The notes beneath the pieces were generated by a model, which was not told where the DNA came from, searched no databases, and saw nothing but the letters and a program-made list of their open reading frames with translations. From Taxillus chinensis (Eukaryota > Streptophyta > Magnoliopsida > Santalales > Loranthaceae), in assembly GCA_023512835.1 (NCBI GenBank), contig CM042087.1, positions 56,182,397-56,246,396 on the forward strand: a stretch of 64,000 nt of DNA, in the 5' to 3' direction. The translations under genes and the position numbers were made by a program. Below are positions 56,119 through 64,000 of this stretch, piece after piece. Each line of letters begins with the position of its first letter. The stretch's first letter is position 1.

Positions 56119-57563
56119 TGAAAAGGGCGTTTATCGCACACGCACTTCAAATAAAATTTAAACTAAGTATAGCATAGGGCTAACATAGGTCGTTCACTAA
56201 CCGGAGGACTTATAAAATTTAATTCAACTTATTCTTCAAGAAAAATAAAGAAAAGCTAAGTTAGAAAATTGTGGGGTTTTGTGTGAAATTAAAATAAAAT
56301 TAAATATATAAAAAAAATTACTTAACTAAAGACGCAATTGATTTAACCTCTCACTTCAATTATTATTTATCATTATCTTCTAAAAATATAATAACATATT
56401 TAAGGCCCCATAATTCAATTAAACCAAGACACCATGATTATAATTAAATTATGAATTTGCACTAGAAATCAGACTTGAACTCATACCAATCCTAGAAACG
56501 ATTATGTTTTGCATTCAGGAGACCAAATCGAACACTACGAATAATAATCTCCACATCTCAAAATTAATTAACCGCAACCGCGAATTAATCACAATTAAAA
56601 ATCATGCTTCAAACAATTCACAATTAACTACAACCACAAATTAATTGCAAAGAATTTAAAACAGATAGAGGAACGAATTGCAAACCATAACACCTAAATA
56701 AATTATTAAATTGAAGAACCAAGATTCAAAATAATAATCGAAGTTTGAAGTTAAATTAAATATGGAAAATTAATTCATAGAAAATAAATACAGGAACAGT
56801 CATATAGTGTCACGTCAAGCACAGCGTGGATCTCTTGGGCGTTGCTGCGTTACCGTGCAGGAGCATGGTGGGACGAAGGCCCCCTGCTGCTGTGAATGGA
56901 GGTGGGCGCTGGGTGAAGTCGGCACTGGAGAGATGGAGATTGGAGGGCTGCGGCAGCGTGTGGGTCTTGCTGCCCGTTCATGGGTATTTTATGATGGAGC
57001 CGGGATAGGACACCGCTGCTTTTTAAAGACCCAAATTGGAATTTGGAAACTCCCCATTAACGTGCACTCGCTTACACCTATTCTTGGAAACAAAATCAGC
57101 CACCCACTTGTAAAATAATAATAAAACATGAGAAGGAAAAGTGAGACACAAATTGGCCACACATTAACGTGCACTCTTCCATTAACCCAAATAATGGGTC
57201 CTTTAATTGAAAGCATGCAAAATAATAATAATAATAATAATAAGTTAAACACAAAAATTATTTAATAATACATTAAAATAAAAATAAAAACATATTTTAA
57301 TTAACCCAAATACATAGAGAGAAAAATTCTATTAAAATTAAACTTAAAATAATCAATTAAGCCCAGAGAATTAATATTAAAATTGGAATAATCAATTTAA
57401 CATTAAAAACCACCAAAATTAATATTAAATCTATAAAAGTGAATAAAATAGTAAATAATTGAAATTGGGGAAAAACTATTATAAAAATCCATTAATTCAA
57501 TAAAATATTCAATTAAAGCCCATAAATTACATGCAAAGTTAATGACAAATTATGCAGTTATCA
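56119..57563 (-). mobile_element. Athila-type solo LTR nested in solo LTR B (target duplication gtacc)
   Basis: It is 1445 bp, TGAAAAGGGCG...GCAGTTATCA, related to but distinct from the Athila LTR at 48469-50116. It is flanked by gtacc at 56114-56118 and 57564-57568. The matching uninterrupted site in solo LTR A reads gggtac once near 31567-31572. Confidence 0.92.
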
Positions 57564-57964
57564 GTACCCATAGCAGCTATTTTCTTGAAATCAAAAGTCC
57601 CGGCATTGGGTTCCCATATCATAAATAAGATAATCTGATTTTTGGGGATTTTTCTGAGATGTCTAACCCCACTTTCCAAAAATTCACCACTACGAACTTT
57701 TGGGTTTTTCCGAGATTTTACACTAAATTCCAATTTTCACATTTTGAAAGAGTGGGAATTAATTTTTTTAGTATTTTTCTTTGAATCCAAATGGGGGGTA
57801 TTTTGTTATTTACATTGTAACTTAAGTATAATACTTAAATGTCGAGAAGGCATAATGGTTTACAATGTAAATGTCCAGTGCAGTGCAGTTGCACTGCTAC
57901 GGAACACTGTTGCGGATTGAAGCTGCGGATTTGATGCTACGGATTTGATGCTATAGAGCGATGC

Positions 57965-58085
57965 TACGGATTGATGCTACTGATCCGGACTACTGATCCG
58001 GACTAACTCCTCTGGACTACTGATCCGGACTACTGATCCGGACTAACTCCTCCGGACTACTGATCCGGACTAACTACTCCGGACT
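57965..58085. repeat. short tandem repeat of a tccggactactga motif in solo LTR B
   Basis: TGATCCGGACTA and TCCTCCGGACTA alternate about seven times. Solo LTR A has a shorter version near 31115-31170, so the number varies between copies. Confidence 0.85.
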
Positions 58086-58918
58086 ACTAAGTTGCTGACT
58101 ACGAACTTCGACCCTGCAGTTCGTCCAGGGTACTGTTCATCGTCGTTTTTGGCCTGTTCTTCGTCTGGAAGCAACCCAGTGACCCCAGACGCTCATAAAC
58201 ACATGTTTTACGCAATAAACTGCAATATTTACCTGAAAACGCATCCTAAACGCCTCTAATTCGCACGATAACAGCAGAAATACACACAAATCATATATTC
58301 ATCTAGATCTAAATCTAGACCTCCATGGTTGACTTCTCAAGCCTCATAAAATACACACTCATACAACCACAGATCACATATTCAAAGATAGGATCGAGAT
58401 AAGACAGTTAAGGACACCTACTTGGAAAGGTTTATTGCGATCCACGAGCTCCAATCGCCCCAAAATTGCCAAGAAAGCTCTTCACGCTCTTCACCTTCTC
58501 TCTCTCTCTCTTGCTCAAACACGCACGCGCCAATAATTGGCAATTAAAGAGATAAGGCAGTTCTTAATTATATATATACCGTTGCCAATAATTGGCCTCC
58601 CAGCAATAATTGACCCGAACGCAATAATTGACCTCCCGAGGTCACAAACTCCAAATTGAGTCAAATTACTGTCAAAACGCTCGAAATGACGAGCACAACA
58701 CTGTTCAGATATTATCACACTCAAATGACTGCTCAAACACAAAGTCAACCAATAAACCCCGAAAAGTCAACAATCCGGTCAAACGGGGCCCCGACTCGAA
58801 ATCGGGCCCAAGTACAGTCAAAATGCTCACATCGACGGCTACACTACCGTCCAGATAGTTACATTCCCATAGAATGACTATCTCTCAAAACTACCCAAAT
58901 ATGAGTCTTTACAGTCTA

Positions 58919-60317
58919 GAGGTGGTCTCCTTCTCCTTCTTCAGCTCTTTTTCCTTGATCTCTGGTTCCTCAGTGGTTGAGGTAGGGGTGGCCCCTTGGC
59001 TAGTGGTGCAAATCCTGGTGGAGTGGATGGAACCTGTGGATCTCCAGTTTGCTTGCCACTCCTCAAAGTGATAGAACTGATATTCCCCTTAGGATTGGGA
59101 GTAGTCTGAGAGGGAAGTGTGTTCTGCTGATGACTAGTGATCTCATGTACAACAGTGGCCATCTGACTTATTTGCATCTTGAGTTCCTTCAACTCATTCT
59201 GTTGGTTGAGCACAATCTGCTGAAGGAGATTAAAGTTATCTAGTTCTGCCTTTTGTTGAGGATGAGCTTGCTGTTGACCATTCGATGTTGGCCCCTCAGG
59301 TCTCTTCTGAAAATTCTGAGGATATGGATGTCTCTGAGGTTGCCCTGTCCCATAGCGAAGATTGGGATGATCTCTCCACACTGGATTATATGTCTGTGAG
59401 AATGGATCATATTTCTGCTGAGGGGGACGTTGCTGCTGCTGCTCATATGGGCGACCTAGAAAGATGCCATTGCACTCTTCTGTCTCCTGGAGTTGTGGAC
59501 ATGCATCAGTAGGGTGATCAGTGGCGATGCAAATTCCATAAACTTTCGCAGGACTAGCGAGGGCTGGTAAGGCTAAGGCCATCTGCCTTATCATAGTAGA
59601 GATCTCATCAAGCTTGTGCGCCTCAAGGCTAGGCTGTGTGCTGGGGCTCACATGGTGGACTCCTCGCTGTGTAGGCAATGCTCGATCTCCAAATTGCTGC
59701 GTATTCTGTGCCATCTTGTCAATGAGAGCTCTTGCATCCACTGGTGTTCTATCAACTAGGGCTCCTCCTGCAGCTGCATCCACCATGCTCCTCTCCATAG
59801 ATGTAAGACCCTCGTAGAAGTACTGGATGAGGAGTTGGTCGCTAATTTGGTGATGTGGACAACTAGCAACCAATTTCTTGAAGCGCTCCCAATACTCGTA
59901 CATCGTCTCGCTATGTGAGATCTCCTTCCGGATCGTTGTGGTCCTCGATGCTGGGAAGAATCGATTCAAGAACAATTTCTTCAACTCGTTCCAACATGTG
60001 ACATCTTCTGGTTGCAAGTAATACAACCAATCTTTTGCAGCTCCATCAAGTGAGAATGGAAAAGCCCTCAACTTGATCTGATCTCCTGGGACATTGCGGG
60101 GCTTCATGGTTGAGCAGACCACATTGAACTCTTTAAGATGCTTGTGTGGGTCTTCTTCAAATAGCCCATGAAACTTGGGAAGAAGATGTATAAGACCAGA
60201 TCTGAGCTTGAAGTCAGTCTCCAAAGTTGGGTAGGCAATACACGTCAGTTGATAGTTGATGTCTAGTGCTGCCAACTCTCGGATGGTGCGATTGTACTCT
60301 CCGTTTGGCCCTACCAT
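58919..60317 (-). pseudogene. Athila gag
   Basis: This is a 458-codon open frame starting MVGPNGEYN at 60317. The capsid block runs LLPKFHGLFEEDPHKHLKEF, DWLYYLQPEDVTCWNELKK and FEGLTS-type helices to about 59750. A knuckle-like motif GICIATDHPTDACPQLQ (about 59540-59490) has lost its first Cys (Tyr instead). A Gln/Pro-rich region and a coiled-coil segment (QQIVLNQQNELKELKMQISQ) follow. TGA at 58941-58943 comes after a small indel; the frame beyond would continue towards PRO if the solo LTR were absent. It is the best-preserved gene of this element. Confidence 0.88.
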
Positions 60318-60751
60318 TGTTGATGAGGGGCTTTATTCCTTTACTTGAGTATGTCGAAGACGAGTCCTCAAGTTCCGCTCAACTTCTAGATCCAAATCTA
60401 ATAGTTCCCCTGAAGTGGATCGTGTCATAAAACTGCAAAAAAGAAAATTAAGAGGAACAGAAGAGAAAATAAAATAAAATAAAACCTGCAAAAAATAAAA
60501 CTATGAGAAAAAAAACAAAACAGAAAACTTGTTAAAAAAGGAAACCTGCGAAAAAGGAAACTTTAGAAAAATGAAAAAAAAAATTGATTTTTTTTAATAA
60601 AATAAATAAATAAATAAAATAAAATAAAAAGGAAACCTGCAAAAACAAAAACAAGAAACTACCAGGTAAGTTCGAACAAAATACTAAATAAATTTAAAAC
60701 AAGATAAATAATAAAACAAACAAGAAAATAAATTAAATCAAATTTAATGCC
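60318..60751 (-). other. Athila untranslated leader
   Basis: This A-rich leader (plus-strand AAATAAAATAAAA runs at 60460-60640) lies between PBS and gag. A phrase AACCTGCRAAAA occurs several times at 60480-60645. No gene is present. Confidence 0.6.
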
Positions 60752-60769
60752 TCCCCAGCAATGGCGCCA
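60752..60769 (-). other. Athila primer binding site (tRNA-Asp type)
   Basis: The minus strand reads TGGCGCCATTGCTGGGGA, the PBS form used by Athila-lineage elements. It lies three bases from the LTR end at 60773. Confidence 0.92.
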
Positions 60770-60772
60770 ATT

Positions 60773-61775
60773 TGAAAAGAGCGTTTGTCGCACATGCACT
60801 CCAAATAAAATTTAAACTAAGCATAGCTAGTGGCTTAACCTAGATCGTTCTCTACCGGAGGACTTATAAAATTCAATTCAATCTATTTAATTATCTGTTT
60901 AATAAAAACTAATGAAAAAGGATAAATATCAAATTGGGGGGATTTTTGATTGAATGAAAACTAATTAAAGCAAAGAATTTTAACTAAGAAAATCAATAAC
61001 TGAGAAAATCAATTAATTAAATATGTAACCGGTTTAACTTCACACCTAAATGCTTTTTATCACTATCCCAAAAGATAAATTAGATAAATTATGGCCCCAT
61101 AATTCAAATGCATCAAAACACCATGAATACAATCAAATTATGAATTTATTCTAACCAGAATAATTATGAATCAATTCTCGAAAGACTGCTCGTTCCCTAC
61201 GAAACAAATCTTCCCACTCAGATAGAATAATAACACACAATGAATTGCTAAATCAACACTCAACCGAGATATTAAATCAACAAATCAAAGAGTTTGGAGA
61301 ATTAATTCATAGCACATAAAATATCAAATTAAATATTAAAATATGGATTCAAAACAAGCATCCAAAGTATTGCGCTGAACCGATTACAAAATACTTACCC
61401 CTCCATGGGTTGAAAAATCACAAATCTGTTCGGAAAAATTAAAATAGCAAAATTAAAACAGAATTAAGACAAACAGGCTGCAAACAATTAAAAACTCGGT
61501 CTTGAACTCGATCTAAATCTTTAATATTCGCTGCGCTATCTTCTTTAGTTTTGGTTCGGACAAACTGCTGCAAAGCTGGGCTGCACCAGTGGATGATGCG
61601 TTGGGCTGCTGCGTGTGATGGGAGATTATTGGTGCGCTGGAATTGGTGTTTCTTGGAGGACCAGTGCTTGGACGATGGGAAGGCTGCAGCGTTGTTGATG
61701 TGGACGAGGGATGAAGCGGGTCGCGCTGCCTGTGTGTGCGCAGATGTATGGGGAAGCTGGAGATGGGCACCCGCG
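60773..61775 (-). repeat. Athila 5' LTR, interrupted by hAT
   Basis: It matches 48469-49462 of the 3' LTR with few substitutions and a small insertion near 61600. It is cut at 61775 by the hAT terminus; the remainder lies outside the window. Confidence 0.92.
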
Positions 61776-61835
61776 CAGGGCCGGCCCCAAGGCCAGGCAA
61801 GTGGGGCCTGGGCCTTGGGCCCCCTAAAACTTAGG
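61776..61835. repeat. hAT left terminus with fold-back
   Basis: The end CAGGGCCGGCCCCAAGGCC is followed within 30 bases by GGGCCTTGGGCCCC, its imperfect reverse complement, so the terminus can fold on itself. Subterminal repeats are usual transposase binding sites in hAT elements. Confidence 0.7.
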
Positions 61836-62690
61836 GCCCCTTTTTTTTATTATAATTTTATATATTATATTTAACATTTTAATCATAACCTAAGCACAGC
61901 CGACACACTCCACACGCCTAACCTAATTCTCTAACACTCTGCAAGACTGCAACGGCACAACACAATAACCTAGACCCATTTACAAGCTCCACGCAGACGC
62001 ACGCAGCCACGCCCCCTGCATCACGCCGCTGACGCCTGCCTCCGCCTCTGCCGGCTCGGCCACCGTTGTCGTGCTGCGCCGGCGTGTCTCTTCCGCCGCT
62101 GGATCTGGACTGGTGCGCCATCGCTGCCGGCCCGCCGTTGTGACGCCCGCTGCCCTGTTGTCGCCGGCCGCCGCTCTTCAGCGCCTCTGTCGCCGGCCGC
62201 CGCCCTACAACGGTCAACGCGACAACGCCTCTCAGCCTCTACCGCGGGCAGCTGCTGTAACGCTGCTCTGGCCAGCCTCTATCACTGTAGGCTATCATTT
62301 TGCGAATTGCAAATTGCGATCCAGTATGTTTTCTCAAATCTCAAATTATATAATTTATAATTTGTAAATATAAGTTATATAATACTGTCGTGCAAATAAA
62401 TGTGGTATTATGCGAATATAGTTTATTTTTATGAGTGTTCTAGATATATTTGTGTTGATCTGTTTTGATTGCTTATTTTTATTTTAGATTGAGCATAATG
62501 TTTATATATTACTAATTAAAAATTTATTTTTATTTTAGATGGAGCATAATTTTTATTTTATGTATTTGATAAGTTTATAAAATTAAAATTTATTTGGGTT
62601 GAAACTTGAAATTGAATTATAAATTATTGATATGTAATTGTCTAATTGTCTAATTTTTTTCTTTATTATTTTATTGTAGGTTAAATAATC
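61836..62690 (+). other. hAT 5' leader with GC-rich block and probable intron
   Basis: A T-run and AT-rich stretch (61845-61890) precede a GC-rich block (61960-62280, Cys/Arg/Pro-type codons), probably 5' UTR exon. AT-rich DNA (62290-62677) then ends in a pyrimidine-rich acceptor TTTTATTGTAG at 62679, 11 bases before the transposase ATG. The donor was not fixed. Frames at 61918-62367 show no motif. Confidence 0.55.
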
Positions 62691-64000
62691 ATGCCTCAAA
62701 GAAAATATATTTCTGGATTTAAAAAAAGAAAAAAGAAACAGAGGATAGAACAACTTATTCAATCTCAATCAGGAGCTCTTGATAAGTTTATTATTAGTAG
62801 TAAACAAGTAGAGACTTCAAGTTTGGTTAAAGATAATTTAATTGAAAAACATCCAAATGAGAATGAGAATGAAAATGAAAATGAGACTGTGAGTGACCAA
62901 CATCCAAATGATAATGAGAATGAGACTGAGAGTGACCAACATCCAAATGAGAATGAGAATGAGAATGAGAGTGACCAATATCCAAATTTGAATGAAGAAA
63001 TTGAGCCTTTAAATATCTATAATCCTGATAATTGGGGAGAAATTGATCAAAATATGAGAGATTTATTAGTTGAAAAGGTCCCAATCAGAAATTCTAATGT
63101 CAACTTTCCACTAGATGATCATAACAGACATTTCTCATCTTCTTATTATATTCGACATCTATCAAATGGAGAGAAACAGGATAGAAAATGGTTAGTATAT
63201 TCAAATATTTGGGATAGAGTGTATTGTTTTTGTTGCAAGTTATTCAAGAAAGATAGAAACATGTCTCACTTGGCCACTGATGGATTCAAAAATTGGAAAA
63301 ATCTTAGTGAAAGACTTAACAGTCATGAATCTAGTGATGAACATATTAATTGTATGAGAAAATGGATTGAACTCAGTATAAGATTGGGAAAAAATGAAAC
63401 TATTGACAGATGTGCTCAAGATATAATCAACAAAGAAAAAGAACACTGGAAACAAGTATTATTAAGGATTCTTGTTGTTGTGAAGACTCTTGGTGAAACT
63501 AATATGGCATTTCGTGGGGATAATGAGAAGATTTATCAAAAGCATAATGGAACTTTTTTAAAAATTATTGAAATGATTGCTGAATTTGATCCAGTAATGC
63601 ATGAGCACCTTCAACGCATCCAAAGAGGTGAGATTCATACTCACTATCTTAGTCATAAGATACAAAATGAATTTATTCAAAGGTTGGCAAATAAAATCAA
63701 AAATGTTATTGTTGAAACAATTAAGAATGCGAAATATTTTTCAGTTATACTTGATTGTACTCCAGACACAAGCCATGAAGAACAAATGTCTCTTGTTATA
63801 AGGTGTGTGGATACTTCAACATCTCCAATAGAAATAAAGGAGTTCTTTATAGAATTTTTGAAAGTTGATGATACATCCGGGGAGGGACTTTTTAATGTGC
63901 TTTTAGAAGTGTTGAAAAATCTTGATCTTGATATTGGGGATATAAGGGGACAGGGATATGACAATGGCTCTAATATGAGAGGGAAACATAAAGGTGTACA
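62691..64000 (+). CDS. hAT transposase, TTF-type zinc finger and DUF4371 (partial at window end)
   Basis: The frame is open from ATG 62691 through the last base, at least 436 codons with no stop. The N-terminus MPQRKYISGFKKRKKKQRIE is the usual start of plant TTF-zinc-finger hAT proteins (basic, nuclear). Residues about 60-100 are an acidic repeat of NENENE and SDQHPN/SDQYPN units. The TTF finger has WLVYSNIWDRVYCFCCKLF (Cys 179, 181, 182) and His 212 and 218. DUF4371 follows, with the first catalytic Asp 355 in VILDCTPD and a second Asp 424 in GYDNGSNMRG of the RNase H fold. The last catalytic Glu and the C-terminal dimerisation domain lie beyond the window. It is the only clearly intact frame here. 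It would excise and reinsert the element. Confidence 0.9.
   Translation, partial: MPQRKYISGFKKRKKKQRIEQLIQSQSGALDKFIISSKQVETSSLVKDNLIEKHPNENENENENETVSDQHPNDNENETESDQHPNENENENESDQYPNLNEEIEPLNIYNPDNWGEIDQNMRDLLVEKVPIRNSNVNFPLDDHNRHFSSSYYIRHLSNGEKQDRKWLVYSNIWDRVYCFCCKLFKKDRNMSHLATDGFKNWKNLSERLNSHESSDEHINCMRKWIELSIRLGKNETIDRCAQDIINKEKEHWKQVLLRILVVVKTLGETNMAFRGDNEKIYQKHNGTFLKIIEMIAEFDPVMHEHLQRIQRGEIHTHYLSHKIQNEFIQRLANKIKNVIVETIKNAKYFSVILDCTPDTSHEEQMSLVIRCVDTSTSPIEIKEFFIEFLKVDDTSGEGLFNVLLEVLKNLDLDIGDIRGQGYDNGSNMRGKHKGV

Larger units (their letters stand above)
55226..58913 (-). mobile_element. solo LTR B (target duplication gtcta), split by a younger solo LTR
   Basis: The plus strand reads TGTCACGCCCCC...GAGTCTTTACA, the reverse complement of solo LTR A. 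It is flanked by gtcta at 55221-55225 and 58914-58918. Without the nested insert its length is about 2.24 kb. It separates Athila gag from PRO, and the reading frame is compatible across the gap once it is removed. The same candidate intron and TATA-like stretch (about 58567-58580) are present in inverted orientation. Confidence 0.92.
48469..61775 (-). mobile_element. Athila-type Ty3-gypsy element with nested insertions
   Basis: On the minus strand: 5' LTR (61775-60773, cut by hAT), PBS complementary to tRNA-Asp (60769-60752), gag (60317-58919), PRO (55225-54409), RT-RNase H-integrase (54425-51541), 3' noncoding region, polypurine tract at 50117, 3' LTR 50116-48469. The solo LTR 55226-58913 splits gag from PRO. 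The left target copy is gcgat (48464-48468). There is no env-like ORF between integrase and the 3' LTR. Confidence 0.9.
61776..64000 (+). mobile_element. hAT transposon, 5' part (runs off the right edge)
   Basis: Athila LTR sequence stops at 61775 and CAGGGCCGGCCCC begins, a hAT-like CA(G)GG terminus. The preceding eight bases, cacccgcg (61768-61775), are the presumed left target copy. The right end is not in the window. The element carries a TTF-zinc-finger/DUF4371-type transposase in plus orientation. It sits in the Athila LTR and is therefore younger than that insertion. Confidence 0.85.

Noticed and set aside
61918..62367. Possible captured host exon in the GC-rich hAT leader
   Set aside because: Frames on both strands are open but are low-complexity Arg/Ala/Pro; no recognisable protein, so I treat it as 5' UTR.
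1..64000. Host genes, tRNA or rRNA genes, organelle insertions
   Set aside because: tRNA-related matches are only the primer binding sites; all coding motifs belong to transposable elements.

Overview
The window is plant nuclear repeat DNA, most likely intergenic heterochromatin of a eudicot with a large genome. Its families point to this: a full Ogre/Tat-type Ty3-gypsy element with a PRO-RT intron, Sirevirus-type and other Ty1-copia elements, an Athila-type element, and a plant TTF-zinc-finger hAT transposon. I see no host gene, tRNA, rRNA or organelle DNA. All 64 kb can be read as nested or abutting transposable elements. The names Copia1a/1b, Copia2a/2b, Ogre1/2 and Athila are mine and only distinguish copies.

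Layout, left to right. 1-2729: 5' part of a minus-strand copia element (Copia1a: gag, PBS, 5' LTR). 2730-9267: a second copia family on the minus strand (Copia2a: 3' LTR, RT-RNase H, integrase, protease, gag). 9268-42539: Copia1b, a minus-strand Sirevirus-like copia element. Its 3' LTR is split by Ogre1 (9764-28152, plus strand, target duplication ccacg). Copia1b has an additional long ORF 3' of pol that ends in a Ulp1-like cysteine protease domain, and that ORF is split by a solo LTR (30295-32461, target duplication gtcca). 42540-44426: a second Copia2 fragment (gag start, PBS, LTR). 44427-48463: LTR and leader of another Ogre-like element (Ogre2). 48469-61775: an Athila-type element on the minus strand (target-site left copy gcgat). 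It is split by a solo LTR (55226-58913, gtcta) of the same family as the one at 30.3 kb, and that solo LTR is itself split by an Athila-type solo LTR (56119-57563, gtacc). 61776 to the window end: the 5' part of a hAT transposon inserted into the Athila 5' LTR, with an open transposase frame.

How the parts work together. In each LTR element the LTR supplies promoter and poly(A) functions, the PBS binds a tRNA primer, gag packages RNA, and PRO/RT/RNase H/INT copy and integrate it. Most ORFs are broken by stops, frameshifts, deletions or insertions. Ogre1 is 18.4 kb with 3.4 and 3.3 kb LTRs. It has the classic Ogre order: ORF1, gag, PRO plus G-patch, intron, RT, RNase H, a second RNase H, INT, then a 3' untranslated region with tandem repeats. 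Its LTRs differ little by eye although its frames are damaged, which suggests it moved in trans. The least damaged coding region is the hAT transposase at the right edge, which also appears to be among the latest insertions.

The observations I rate highest are: the Ulp1-like ORF carried by a Sirevirus-like copia; a 130-bp near-perfect palindrome directly before the Ogre1 polypurine tract; an array of about 20 small hairpin-forming repeats with compensatory changes just upstream of it; and the open hAT transposase.
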